DNA of 64,000 bases from Porodaedalea pini (taxonomy: Eukaryota; Basidiomycota; Agaricomycetes; Hymenochaetales; Hymenochaetaceae). Positions 21,610 through 33,302 of this stretch are shown here, piece after piece. Numbering within the stretch: the first letter of the stretch is position 1; the number at the start of each line of letters is the position of its first letter. The DNA lies in NCBI GenBank assembly GCA_002794775.1, contig NBAY01000008.1:806001-870000 (forward strand), given 5' to 3'. A model generated the notes under the pieces. The model was not told where the DNA came from. It worked only from the letters and a program-made list of their open reading frames with translations, and searched no databases. A program made the translations under genes and the position numbers.

Positions 21610-23745
21610 ATGTACAGTACTTTAAATAATAGAGTCATATCCATGGGAATCCTTGAACTATTGTGGCCCACTCCCCCAGCCGTGGAATTCCACAGGCTTG
21701 TACTTTTTTCAACACACATGGTTCCGGAACTATCATCGATCATATTTCCATAGGCCTGGAATGCAAATTCTTCTTTCTGTCTGGGGGGGGGGGGGGAAGG
21801 GTTCCATAGTCTCAGGCTTTTACTTCTTGCGCGTAGTCGATGTATGCAGATAGTACAGGTTGACTCTCGTTCGAAATTTCTGTCTTTGGGATGACCTCGC
21901 CCTCATCTTTAACTTGGAAACGTTAACCGGCTAGGAAAGCACGATTAGTCCTTGTCTAACTCGTGCTAATAGTCGAAGCACCGAGGGAGTGATCGAATGC
22001 TTTCAGTCGTGTGATATATTATTCATGTAGCGAGAGCCCTGCAAAACAATCAGCGACATATCTAAAAAGACGAAGGGGGTTCATTCCAAATGGAGGCCAA
22101 AGGAAGCCATAAATTATGCCGTGAAGAGGTCTGTTTGTCTTGCCCCTCGATCTTAGAGGGCACATTGCTGTTATAAGACTGTCGCCTGGATGTACTGGTA
22201 ACGCAAGCGTTGCTTTCTGAGTGCTGAAAAAATGTTGAGCAAGATGAATATTTACAGGGATCGTAGATGTCTACCTCTGCGACACGTACGTAAGAGGCTT
22301 CATTCATACGAAGTTGTCTTGTAGGGTGCCGTATCGCTGACTGAAGGAAAGGTTTTCTTTGTCGTGCTATTCAACTGATAGAGGTGACTCACGGAGGCGG
22401 AATTGGCCTCATAAAGCCAGGAAATGAGAACTCTCCAGCAATGCAGAGGGAAATCTCGCCCACCATTTTTCACGACTGTGACTGCAGTCGAGGCAATGCA
22501 GAATTATTAAAAGCGCCCAGCATATACACAGCAAGACATCTAGTTTAAGCTGAACGAAATCGGCTTCGTCCTTCAATGATAGCAAGCCTATAAAGATCAT
22601 GACCATTTTGGAAAATAACGAATAGGTGAGGGTTAGGGAGGTCGGGATACCTTGCATGAGGTCTGAGCTTTGAACGATATGTAGAAGGCAATGTGTACTT
22701 ACTTCAATAGGTGCCTATGTTCAACTTCTCTCAGCAGCTCCTACTGTTGATAAGTGAGGAGACCTCAATCGAGCATAATAAAATCTACATATCTTTGATT
22801 TTCGTCATTTCCGTCAAAAACCTTGATTTGTTGTTTTTCACCCTTGACGAGCCGTGTATGTAACTAAGGCTAGAGAATTTGACCGCAGAGCTTCGCACCA
22901 GGTTTCCAGATGGAATAAGTTGTACGTCGTTGATGCGGAGCTCGTCATACTTAATGCACAAAGCGGGCTCAGTCGAGAATATGACAATCGCATTTCCTAG
23001 CTTACCTCCGTTCTCAGAAGATCCTGAAATTCTTCGCCAGTTTGCCGCATGCTAGCAGTCTTTATCAGCGAAGACCGATCGACCGCTCAACCTGACGGCG
23101 TATTGCCATGCTGCTGATAAAAGCAGTTTGGAAAACCTGTGCGGCTAACATTATTCAAAGAAGCAGGCTGAACTGTTGGTATGTCGTTCAGTGGAGTTTG
23201 GAAACACTATTGACATAATACTCACCTTCTGTATTTCAGAGCAGCCGAACGAGCCGTAAGGTCGTCCTTTATCTTGTTGGCATAAACCCCACTTTTTCCG
23301 CTGATTTTAGACTCCCATGAACCTTGAGTAAGGCTCATAACTCCCGAGAGAAAATGATCACGTAAGTTTTAGCGTCTTAATTTTCAGACTCCTGCATCTT
23401 CTCGCCCAGATTCCAGAGCGTGATTGCGCTGCTTCCATCAAAGTACTCTCGAACTAGGAGTAGGAAGTTGATGCCTCGCTTGATCAGCATAATACGCGCC
23501 TCTTCGTTCTTGTCGACTTTCTGCAGTCTAACTTAGTATACTCGGTATCCGTTGGCCCCGAAGACACGACGCACCTTAATTTGTTTCTAGCATCTAAAGA
23601 GCAACCTTCGCGGAGCCTTTCATCGGCGCAAAGCTGACAGCTTCAGAAAAGGTTTCAGCAAACTTGGCCAGGGCGCTTGTCGAGCTGATCACAGCAGTCC
23701 AAGATGCTGTTGATGCAAAGGTTTATCGGGCGTGCAGCAGACAGA
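21610..23745 (-). pseudogene. Degenerate paralogue of the MLKL-like gene at 60277-62832
   Basis: Segments of this strand match the other gene in order. AVISSTSALAKF..TFSEAVSFAP and KVDKNEEARIMLIKRGINFL correspond to the four-helix N-terminus. KYDELRINDVQLIPSGNLV and LVKGEKQQIKVFDGNDE correspond to the linker and kinase N-lobe. RMNEASYVRVAEVDIY and DYGTLPPP..PDRKK correspond to the C-terminal region. Lesions: a TAG in the N-terminal helices (23594-23596), a lost donor after MQESEN, a frame change before LVKG, a 1-nt deletion in the kinase-like NPHLFVIFQNG block and a TGA in the C-terminal block (21812-21814). A 14-base G run (21783-21796) has grown from a CCCC in the relative. The 3' end is missing beyond about 21610. 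Confidence 0.82.
21783..21796. repeat. Homopolymer run of 14 G
   Basis: Fourteen consecutive G on the plus strand inside the pseudogene. The matching site in the relative at 60.8 kb has only four C, so the run has expanded after duplication. Confidence 0.95.
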
Positions 23746-24214
23746 GGCTGGAAGAACGGCGTCGTATGTTGTGTTCTTCGGTAGGTGAGGGAAGTGCGGC
23801 AGGCGAGGTTCCCAAGTACACGGAAAGGTGATGCATCAATTCGCAGAAAGTCGGAATTTGTGAGAGTGCGATTGTTTGGAAGCTCCGAATAATGGTGGAT
23901 CATCATCACAGGCGTGAAGACGCGAGAGTTCTTAGAATGGAGAGACCCTGCGATTGCTTAATGTATCGTTCTGAAGGCAGACTCTGGCAGAGTGCTTGCC
24001 AGTGGCTGTTGTATTCTGTCGAATGTGCAAGTTCCTTCCTTACCTCCAAAGATCTCATGAAAGCTGATTGTTAGAATCGGAGTCAGCTGCGCAGGGCTGA
24101 AGCGCTTTCACGACCATGCAATACGTTTCGGTTGTACTTTGACAAGTATGGTAATGACACTGTTGGAGAGCAGATTCCGAAAGGCAGGAGCTGTCGAATA
24201 GGCAATGCAGCTTA
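23746..24214. other. Intergenic region
   Basis: About 470 nt between the pseudogene and the 3' end of the prolyl oligopeptidase gene. No feature is supported. Confidence 0.4.
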
Positions 24215-27200
24215 CTACACTTCATACCACTTCAAGCCAACAGTCTGTGCCACGAAGCCAAGTTTGTCTGCAGCCTCTTTGATCCTGTATGATCGGCAAC
24301 ATAATCAGCACGGGTCCCCTCAGAGGATAGAAAAGACGCACCTCTGCTCAGTGCTCTTACCGGCACCATGCCCGGCCTTCTTTTCGATTCGAATAAGAAG
24401 GGGGTTGGTGTTATTCGGTAGAGTATGCTGGAGTGTCGCAGCGTGTTTGAAGGAATGGAGAGGTACGACACGGTCGTCATCTGCGATGTACATCGATGAG
24501 ATTCTGGAGATCGATTCTGATCATGGGACTGTATACGTACGGTCGGCAGTCAGCAGGATAGTCGGTGGCAATGTCGTATTCTTCGGAACATTGTGCAGCG
24601 GAGAATACGGAAAGATGAAGTCAAAATCATGAGGATCATCAGGGTTACCGTAATCGGATGTCCAAGCTCTGCCGATGGTGAATTTGTTGAACTGAAAGTG
24701 TAAAGTTATTCACTGGAAAGAGTATAAAATATTTCTAAAACTGTTACCTTTAGCATGTCCAAGACGCCAACTTCTGCAATCGCAGCACCGAAGGTCCCTT
24801 CAGGCGCGATGTTCACGCACGCAGCGACCAGTAAGCCTGAGCAGGAGTCAATCATCACAGAACATTCGATGAACACGAATTCTTCACCTCCGTTAGATCC
24901 CCCATTGATGGCGATTTTATCTGGGGCGGCGATGCTGTTATCCTTTAGATATTGACTATAAGAGCACGGTTAACGAAGCTCTATCCCATTAAACATATGA
25001 ATGCGTACGTCGCGGAAATGAAGTCATTGAAAACATTCATCTACCAATTGTCATATCAACACAGACGTCTGCATGACACGATCTGTTCCCACCTTGCGTT
25101 CTTTTGTCCCTGCCAGATGCCATTCCTCGCCAAACTCCCCTCCTCCACGGATGTTAGGTACAGCGAGAACTGCGCGATAGTGTTGCAAGAACGTCAAAAA
25201 CACAACGCTGAAGAAGGGGTTAATGGAGATAGTGAAGCCGCCATAGCCTACGCGAGTAATTGAGAAACGATACTGTAAATTGTAGCATGTGCACATACCG
25301 TATTGTATAGCTGGGGCCGAACCGTCCTTTGGAGTCGACTTATGCCTTACAATGAACATCGGTACTTTGGTTCCGTCCGTGTTGTTGTACCATACTTGCT
25401 CGGCTGAGAAATCCTCAGGGTTTAGGCCCTGAAGTTTGGTCGTCCTGTATATACTCCATCTCATCTCGTCCTTCGACTCCGCAAAGTCGTAGCGCGCGAT
25501 AGTGCATGGCGTCGTGAATCCGCTGAGTGTTGCGAAGAACCAGCTGTGGTCGCGTCGCGCGGATATATCGATCTTACCGACAAAGTCCGATGCGAGCCGT
25601 TTCACCCGCTTACCATTCAGATCATGGAGATATAGCTCGTCTTTGACCTACAAAGGTACGTCGGGTTGAGTTGTTTCAACATTCATTAATACGTTTCCTG
25701 ACATAGGAGACTACTCACGTTCCGTTTGTATACTAAAACTAAGGTGTCCTCATTAACAAGATCGGCACTTTCAAGTTTGGCTTCCTTGTCCTCAGCGACG
25801 AGCTCCTTACGAGTAAGACTCGGATCAGAGATATCGATTGTGATGATCTTGTACTGGGGAGCATCTTTGTTTGTGCTAAGGTATAGTTTTGAGTCGTCAT
25901 TGCCTATACTGAAAGACAAACGACCTAAATGAGTAACCTGCGTAACTCATCAGGAGAAAGGCACTAACACGCTGTATGCTGCGTCGAACTCGTTGATTAC
26001 TTTGGTCCATTTCATATTCTGGCTAATCTCATTTTTGGTCAGATCAGTTATCCAGAGAAGATGTTTCTAAGGGCGCAAGGTTAGATCTCGTCCTTGCGCA
26101 TTGCAATTACAAGCAGTACTGACCCTCGAAGTATCCTTCGAGATGTATAGGGAGAGATATTTTCCGTCCAGAGTGACTTGCGGCGCCCACATCCAGTCAG
26201 GGTGCTCTGCGTCCTTCATCACAAGGATATCCTCGTCTATGAGTTTTGATGAGACATTAGTAAATAATTAATAGAGGTCAAAGACGGTACGCACATTGTG
26301 GTGTTCCAACGCGATGGTACATAAGCATAGCATCTTCATCTTTGTCGGTCTCCGTTCCAGCCTTGTCCTCTCCAGCATCTCCGTGAGACGAACGAGCCGG
26401 CATACGCTGGCCAATTTATAAGTTTGAGATATGTCTGAGAATGTGAATAGGTAAAGCGAATGGACCTGATAGAAGAAGCCCTTCGAGTCCTTTGTCCATG
26501 TGATAGACGAGAATTTAACAAAGCGAAGCTCATCATCGAAGCGACCCGGATCAGAAGAGAGCTCTCGCTGTCCCTTGTCTACGAAAGGCGAACTTGTGCG
26601 CCTGATATATATCGTGCAGAAGTCGCTCCCCTTTCAGAAGTTTTATTATCAACCACATGTTCGCTGAGAAGGACAAACACTGTGATACGCACAGATAGGG
26701 AGATGCCATACGCAAAGTACTGGCCACATTCAGAGAACGCTGTTGTAGCAAATGCCCCAGTGCCATCATCCGTGATTAGATTTTGCTTGTATTTGCGAAA
26801 GAGTTCAATTAATTCTGGACTTGAACACAGCCAAAGTGAAGAAACTTACATCAAAGAAAATATCTCCCTCTTGTTCAGGGCCTGATTGGCTAGATACGAG
26901 TGGGAGCGTGGCGTCCTTGGATCGGTAATAGACTTCATAGAAGATACAGTCGAATGGCAACGCAGTTTTATTTTTGCCCCAAAGCATATGGTTGAGTCAA
27001 TGGGACTGAGAGAGTTAGAAGCGGCAAAGACAGACCGAATTGAGCCTGCAAGCCGCTGTTATAAGACCAATACCAGTGCCCATCTTTCTTAAGTACTGGG
27101 CGCGAGAACTAGATAAGATTGCGTGATTTCAGTTGTCATTAATCCCCGAGTTGCTCATTGAGTACAGTAAAAACGGGCATTAGGGAGCCACAACAGACCT

Positions 27201-27518
27201 TCTCGTAGTCGAAGTTTACTCGGAGCTGGCGTTCCAGGTCTTCACGGCGAGAGTTCTGGTCAAGAAACTTACGCGTGAAGTCCGCCTGCGCGGTAGTCCA
27301 CGCATCTGTCTCCGCGTTGTGTGCTTCCAGCCAGTTGTAGGGATCGGGAACGTGGATTTCGCCATGTTTCTCGCTCTTGTACGTCTAAGGAGAACAGGAA
27401 TTGATTTCGAGTCAAAAGGTGAGCAATGGAAAATCAAGCGTTGTATTACATCGACATGGTCAGAACGACGACTCTGAGGATACGTCTGCGAAGCCCATGG
27501 GGTCTTATGGGAGGTCAT
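24215..27518 (-). CDS. Prolyl oligopeptidase (S9A serine peptidase)
   Basis: Cytosolic peptidase cleaving after proline in peptides up to about 30 residues. The N-terminal part begins [20 protein letters not shown] and continues with [20 protein letters not shown], followed by the beta-propeller. The alpha/beta-hydrolase domain shows [19 protein letters not shown], then INGGSNGG with the catalytic Ser (codon 24895-24897), [14 protein letters not shown] with the catalytic Asp and [10 protein letters not shown] with the catalytic His. The end is GLKWYEV. The gene is split by many short introns, more than in its neighbours. The ATG at 27518 matches the usual family start and has a TATA-like box and CT-rich leader just upstream. 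In-frame ATGs at 27695 and 27704 would add about 60 residues. Some mushroom paralogues (POPB) macrocyclise toxin peptides; I saw no precursor peptide gene nearby and take this as the housekeeping enzyme. Confidence 0.93.
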
Positions 27519-27604
27519 GGCTGACTCTGGGAGAGTCCGGGTAGAGATGCTGGAGGCAAAACGGAGAGAGGGGGATTGCGAGAAGAGAGCTGGATGTGCA
27601 GGGG

Positions 27605-27612
27605 TATAAATA
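27605..27612 (-). promoter_or_regulatory. Probable TATA box of the prolyl oligopeptidase gene
   Basis: Minus-strand TATTTATA, 87 nt before the ATG at 27518, followed by a CCCCCTCTCTCC pyrimidine tract. This favours transcription starting between the two candidate start codons. Confidence 0.5.
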
Positions 27613-28260
27613 GGAGTCAGGAGTGTGTGTTGACTCAGACGCGATGCACGCAAGACATGCAAGAGCACGCGCGATCGAGTGGAGAACGCCGCCATTCCGT
27701 GCATTTACGAGGACGCGGATCACTCACGCCGGTACTATTCCATGCACAAGACCGAGACCGCCGTTTATTCGGTCCAGGGTATCGACCTCGACGCCGCCCA
27801 ACTAGGCCCTCGATAGCTCGCTGCCAGCTGATTTGAGTGCCTTATTACTCCTTCAGGGGAGCAGTACTCGAGGACCAGCCTTGTATGATTTATCCGTGAC
27901 TTCTATCTGATTGGAGTGCGACCCAGAGCATAAGGAGCACACGGTGTCATGGGTTATTAAATTATTATTGAAACAGGTGTCCAGATGGCTCACCACACGC
28001 GTTGTTCCAGGAAATGAAGGTACCGTTTCAGCCTTTGATTGCGGGCAAAGTTCACTTCCAGAACCGCGAGCAGTGTGCGGGCGGTGCAGTCGAGGCAAGG
28101 ACAGACTCGAGACTCGGAGCGGAAAACCGGCGCGACGCGTGTCTAAATCAAGTAAGAGTTTGCCATGATCACATGTGCCGTCGCGTCGCGTGACTCACGC
28201 GTTTCTTTGCCGATGCCCGAGCGCGTCTCACTGACCTCAGCTCGACTCCGAGCTGTCGGA
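27613..28260. other. Divergent intergenic region
   Basis: About 650 nt between the prolyl oligopeptidase and mitochondrial carrier genes, GC-rich. The part next to the peptidase is open in its frame as a possible alternative N-terminus. No other element is recognised. Confidence 0.4.
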
Positions 28261-29518
28261 ATGTCAGAGGCGCAATCAAAGCCTGCACCTAGCTACTTTC
28301 CAACTGCAGCTCTTGTGAGTACTGCTCTCTCATGTGTCTCCCTTTGTCGTCTTAAGAATACCATAGGATCATGCGGTAGCAGGAATCGGTGCGGGGACAG
28401 TTGCTGTCCTCTGCATGCATCCCCTTGACCTTTTAAAGGTCAAGTTTCAAACATCTACGACGAAACCACAAGCAGGCGTTGGAAGAGCAATATACACAAC
28501 TCTGCGTGATATATACACCACGCAAGGATTACGTGGCCTGTATAGAGGTGTGGGTGCAAACATCGCCGGTAATGCTAGCAGCTGGGGTTTATATTTCTTA
28601 TTGTGAGTGCAGCAAGCTCCTAAAGTGATAGACGAAGAATTCTTATATCTTTCATACAAGTTACAATATGCTTAAAAAGCGGATGTCTCCGACCGGTGAC
28701 CCAAGCTACAAATTCTCATCTGGCACTACTCTATTATACGCTGCCGAAGCAAGTTCGCACTTCATTTTACTACGGAGAAGAGCTTGCACTTACATTGTGT
28801 TCTAGGTGCGGTGACAGCAATAATGACCAATCCAATATGGGTGGTCAAGGTTCGTATGTTTACGACGCAAGCGGGCAGTCCGACTGCATACCGGGGTCTA
28901 TGGCGTACGTTGTCTATTGGTTGATGTCACGGACGCGGCTGAACTTTATTCAAAGACGGTCTGTCATCGGTGTATCGTAATGAAGGTCTCCGAGGACTGT
29001 ACAAAGGGACGAGTCTGGCCTTGGTTGGTGTCAGTAATGGCGCGATTCAGTTTATGGGATACGAGCAACTAAAATGGCTCTGCACTGAGCAAAAGCGACG
29101 ACGATTCGCGAAGTCGGAGAGGAAATGGAACGTAGACGCGGAGAAACTGGTACGAGTTGTTTGGCCCTTACGTTTTTGGATAACAGTACTGACCCACCGG
29201 TATGACCGCTTGCAGTCGAATACCACGTACACCGTGATTTCCGCAGCATCCAAACTCATGGCTTTGGCAGCAACTTATCCATACCAGGTCGTGCGCTCCC
29301 GAATCCAAAACAACGCTACAGCACACTTGTACCCTAACATCCGGGCATGCATCGCGAGGACTTGGCGGGAGGAGAGGTTCACTGGATTCTACAGGGGACT
29401 TGGGACGAATCTCGTGCGCGTGCTACCTGGGACATGCGTGACTTTTGTGGTGTATGAAAACTTGGCATGGTTATTGAAGAGCAGCGCGAGAAAAAGAGAG
29501 GATACAAAGTTATCTTAG
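28261..29518 (+). CDS. Mitochondrial carrier family protein, folate/FAD carrier type (Flx1-like)
   Basis: Six-helix inner-membrane transporter. Three carrier repeats are visible, each with the PxDxxKxx-type signature after the odd helix: MHPLDLLKVKFQ, TNPIWVVKVRMF and TYPYQVVRSRIQ. Each repeat ends with its GLRGLYRG-like matrix helix (GLRGLYRGVGANI, GLRGLYKGTSLAL, FTGFYRGLGTNL). The second signature TNPIWVVKxR and the third YPYQVVRSR are characteristic of the yeast Flx1/human SLC25A32 group that moves FAD or folate. At least six exons close in phase; the first is 28261-28314. The product is about 310 residues with an N-terminus MSEAQSKPAPSYFP. An in-frame region upstream is open, but this ATG fits the family best. 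Confidence 0.88.
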
Positions 29519-30299
29519 ACACACCGGCAAGACCTGATTCTTTTGCGGAGCGATGGTAGATATTTTTTTTCACCCTCGCAACCTGTATCTCTATGCAGTC
29601 CGCCTTACGTTCATCCCACAGTCACCATTCAATATGTAGATCATTCAATAGTAATCAAAGACACACGCAATGCATATCGGGATACATTAAGGATGAATAA
29701 CGCTGCACGACGCGTTGAAGGATGGAAACGTGAAACCTGCGAAAGAAGATATGAAGTCAACAAAACAGAACCACAAGGCAGGAATAAAGAAAAAAGAGGT
29801 CAGAGTAACTATAGACAAAGGAAACGGCTTCGTGAAGAACGCCCGCCCACACCCGTTGCAAGCCTCTTCAAAACGAATCAGCCTGCTGGACGCAGGAATG
29901 GCTGGAGAATTGATTCTCCCCCCACTTCGTATGATATGGTGCAATCATTCCAAATCAAGGTAGTTGAAATGGTGCTCACCGTTGAGTTCCTTCCTTGAAG
30001 AGCCAGTTGCCGTCGTCATCTACCTGCCGCGGTGTTGGCCGCAAGCAAGAAAACGTGCTGGAAACTTGAAAATAGGGATTCAAGTCTCTGAGCCCGTTGA
30101 AGGAAATCTCTTCTCACGGTAGAGTGACCCGAGTACACACGAACTTGAAACGGAATGCTGAACATCGAGCTCGACTTTTCCTCCACCTGCAAGCTACGCC
30201 GACCGAGGTGCGAGTCGACGTGCTGGGCTTGGTACGTCTCTTTAGATTAGCTGTTTTTTTTTATCAAATTGATCTTGCTTGCAGTGACATGCCAGACAC
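29519..30299. other. Intergenic region
   Basis: About 780 nt, AT-rich, between two plus-strand genes. A 151-codon open frame at 29543-29998 is basic and low in complexity with no family signature. A TTTTTTTTT run lies near 30250. A leader intron for the next gene is possible (acceptor-like TTGCAG just before 30285). Confidence 0.4.
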
Positions 30300-33245
30300 A
30301 TGCAATGTATTTGGACATCGACGTCGAATGTCCTTGGACGAAAGGCATGGCGAACAGGTCCAGCAGCGTTTAAGCTCGTACAGTCTGCGCAGCGCAGAAA
30401 TTTCTCCTGGTCGCAGATTATAGGTCACCAAAAGACGGCAACGGTTTCTAAGAAAGTGACTGTCTCGTCTCTGGCACAAGCATTCGTGTCTACGGCCATC
30501 AGGGATACCTCAATACTTCCTTCACCCCTTTCAATCGCGGACGTGCTCACTAAGAGAAAAGATTCGGGCAAAAAGGATACACCGGAACATGCCAAACATA
30601 CCGCCGCCCAGCTCTCTCGGATCGCAGCGCAAGCCGTTCGCCTTGCTTGCCAGGGACCGAGCACTAGAGAAGCATTCCTTATTGTCAAGTCCCTCCAAAT
30701 GTCCGTCGGGCATTACGGCAAGAGACGGCACCGCAAATACCCATATCTTCAGAAAGTAGCCATCGATTTCGGGATGGCCGTCTCCCCGCGACTCGCAACT
30801 CATAGTCTATTGCACGCGTTAGTGCGTCGAGGAATGACGAAGAAGGCTGGAAATATCGCGCATCAAATTGTTCTGCACGCGCCCAAGTTGCGCCTGCATG
30901 ACCGTACATTGCGCTTTATCACGGCTGCGCTCTGTCAGTCAGAAATGTTCGCTTTACGGGACAACGGCTTTCGCTCGCAGGTGCAGCGCGCGAAGTCTCA
31001 GTTCGTGGGTTACCTATCCTGCCCCTCATTCACAGAAAGATTCAGCGGCACGAAGTTACAACTCCCTTACACAAATGTCGCACTTCAGTTGTTTTTCGCG
31101 GCGAAGCAGTACCAAAAACAGGGCGCGAAACAGATGTTCCAGCAGCTCATCGACGCGTGTCTGCTACAGGGCGAAATTCTCGTCGTAAGCTTTCTCTTCG
31201 CGTTTCTCGTGAAACAATGGCAGGCTCGATTTTCAAACTCGGGCGCATCAAACGATTCAGAATTATCATCGACAGCTGGAAAGCCAACGATTCCACATTC
31301 TCCACCGAGTCTTCCTCCCAAAGAAGCCTTCTTGTCCCAAACACTAGTGTTTATCAATTCTGTCATTTTCGACAGAATACCGCCTGATCCTCATGCCGTC
31401 AAGCCCTCCCACGAAGAAGCTGTGCAAGCACTGGCGGTACTTGCAGGCATGCTTCACGAAGATCTGCTTCTGCATAGTCAAATCACTGCGTTGGTCAGAA
31501 CGCTCGTATCATTCCCCTCATCGGCATCTGTGAAGGTTTGGACTCTTCGTAAAGGAAAGAAAGGGATATGGGAGCGAAGAGACGCGCGCGAGTATTTCGA
31601 CGAGGTGCTCGACAGTTTGGTTGCGAAGGTCACATTCAATAGCTATGGCCGTTACGGTAGCAGACACCGTTGGGCTGATGTCCGGACGTTCAACAGTCTT
31701 TTGCATTACTCACTTCGTCGGAAGTTGTCGCCGGCACTCGGAATGTCGATATTCAAACGCATGCAGGCGATAGGCGGCAATGTGACGCCAAATATAACTA
31801 CCTTCAATATCGTGTTGAGATCAAGCACGCTCTTCAGACAGCATGGCATGAGCGTCAAGGTTCTAGAAATCTTGCGCGGCAGACCCGAGAACGAAGGTCA
31901 TGCTATTATGTATGCGCCGTTTGAACGATATGGACTGGAACATATCCAGGACGGAACGGGAAAGGAACTTGCAGGGCCTTTGTCACATACTCCAGTTGTC
32001 GCAGAGATTCAGCGACCTGGAGAGCCTAGAAGGACAGTGACCGAGGCTCCCGCTTCAAATCGACTTATTCCAGATCAGGTCCTCGCGCGTCTCCCTCCGC
32101 ATATTCAGCGTATTTTCCTCGAACATTTTGACCTTGATAGCTTAACGTCGCCTGATTCCCCCATCCGTGCCGACGGGAGCACTCTTGCAACTTACATCAA
32201 CTATCTAATTGCATCCAGTTACCCTGGAATAGTAGCCAATCTCGTAAAAATCCTCATTCCGGAACTCATGGCATCTCGCTATCCTTTCGGTAACAGGGAA
32301 GCTCGCAAACCTGAACATTGGAAACAGCCCTTCGACCGACCTTCTGCAGTATCGCGAGCTCTTGGCCTCGGTCCGGTATTCTTCACTTCAGTCCTGAACG
32401 GCCTCGTGAAAGCAGGGAAAATTGGCCTTGCTGAGCGTGTTTGGCGACTGGCGAAAGTTGCAGAAAGGAAGAGCTGGAATCCAGAGTTCAAAACGACACC
32501 TTGGGTGCTACCCTGCGCAGCATATACCTTGATGATACAGTGTTATGCTGCCGAGACACGCAAGGGCCTTCGAAGGTTTTATACTCTTTCGCTTGGTGGT
32601 GTACAGAAGGCGAACCGCGTGAGAATTGGTTGGGGGACAGTCGCTGTCACGAGGCGTTTGGCATCAAAGCAGAACTTAAGTTCATACGAGATCAGTCGTG
32701 ATATGGGGGCGCATATATTTCGTTCAATGCTCCTCATCCCGGACAGTTATCGTGTGCATCTGACGAAATACCTCGAACAGGGCGGTAACATGCCAGATCC
32801 GATGACCATTGAGTTACCTGTACCTGACGAGAGGTTCTTTAACGCGGCTCTTGGTCTATTCGGGCGTCTGCCTTGGTCGTATATTCCGATGAGGAAGAAA
32901 TCGAGCCCATGTCGCTGGAGGCGTCTGGACCGCCGACAGTTGAATTACTTCATCGAGCACGGGTACACTAGATTTCCGCAGGATCCAAGGCTGGTGTCTG
33001 TCGTTCAGGCGATGCATGCAGCTGGATACGAAGTTCCGGCTGGGTATAGACATATGCTTATTGGCATTAACGTCCCTCCCCCGTCCGAGGACCAAACTCG
33101 TCCTCGTCGGAGAGCCTCTCCAAATCATTGCCGTGCCTCCGTACTTACCTCTCTCCACTTGCCAACAACCAAGGACCGTGGTCTGCCTGTCTCAAAGAGT
33201 AGGAAAGTCAGAAAAAAACGGACTTCAGTCGCCTCATCCGTGTAG
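30300..33245 (+). CDS. Large PPR-like mitochondrial protein, 981 residues, intronless
   Basis: A single uninterrupted frame of 981 codons. The first about 45 residues are basic and lack acidic residues (MQCIWTSTSNVLGRKAWRTG..RRNFSW), as in mitochondrial presequences. The body is helical, with pentatricopeptide-type helix pairs: RTFNSLLHYSLRRKLSPALGM, then FKRMQAIGGNVTPNITTFNI. Earlier pairs occur around LATHSLLHALVRRGMTKKAG. The C-terminus is very basic (SKSRKVRKKRTSV). PPR proteins of this size in fungi act on mitochondrial mRNAs or translation; the target is unknown. The stop codon lies only 57 nt from the convergent stop of the mitochondrial IF3 gene. It is unusual among its neighbours in having no intron. 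Confidence 0.75.
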   Translation: MQCIWTSTSNVLGRKAWRTGPAAFKLVQSAQRRNFSWSQIIGHQKTATVSKKVTVSSLAQAFVSTAIRDTSILPSPLSIADVLTKRKDSGKKDTPEHAKHTAAQLSRIAAQAVRLACQGPSTREAFLIVKSLQMSVGHYGKRRHRKYPYLQKVAIDFGMAVSPRLATHSLLHALVRRGMTKKAGNIAHQIVLHAPKLRLHDRTLRFITAALCQSEMFALRDNGFRSQVQRAKSQFVGYLSCPSFTERFSGTKLQLPYTNVALQLFFAAKQYQKQGAKQMFQQLIDACLLQGEILVVSFLFAFLVKQWQARFSNSGASNDSELSSTAGKPTIPHSPPSLPPKEAFLSQTLVFINSVIFDRIPPDPHAVKPSHEEAVQALAVLAGMLHEDLLLHSQITALVRTLVSFPSSASVKVWTLRKGKKGIWERRDAREYFDEVLDSLVAKVTFNSYGRYGSRHRWADVRTFNSLLHYSLRRKLSPALGMSIFKRMQAIGGNVTPNITTFNIVLRSSTLFRQHGMSVKVLEILRGRPENEGHAIMYAPFERYGLEHIQDGTGKELAGPLSHTPVVAEIQRPGEPRRTVTEAPASNRLIPDQVLARLPPHIQRIFLEHFDLDSLTSPDSPIRADGSTLATYINYLIASSYPGIVANLVKILIPELMASRYPFGNREARKPEHWKQPFDRPSAVSRALGLGPVFFTSVLNGLVKAGKIGLAERVWRLAKVAERKSWNPEFKTTPWVLPCAAYTLMIQCYAAETRKGLRRFYTLSLGGVQKANRVRIGWGTVAVTRRLASKQNLSSYEISRDMGAHIFRSMLLIPDSYRVHLTKYLEQGGNMPDPMTIELPVPDERFFNAALGLFGRLPWSYIPMRKKSSPCRWRRLDRRQLNYFIEHGYTRFPQDPRLVSVVQAMHAAGYEVPAGYRHMLIGINVPPPSEDQTRPRRRASPNHCRASVLTSLHLPTTKDRGLPVSKSRKVRKKRTSVASSV

Positions 33246-33302
33246 CATTTATCTTTTACTATGGCAATGTACAATAAGGATAATGATTCACTTTGCAACG
33301 CA

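Noticed and set aside
24215..27518. Prolyl oligopeptidase as part of a cyclic-peptide (POPB-type) cluster
   Set aside because: No short precursor gene with a conserved leader and flanking prolines was seen nearby. The enzyme is also a universal housekeeping gene.
29543..29998. Plus-strand open frame of 151 codons downstream of the carrier gene
   Set aside because: Basic low-complexity content, no homologous motif, overlapped by a similar open frame on the other strand.
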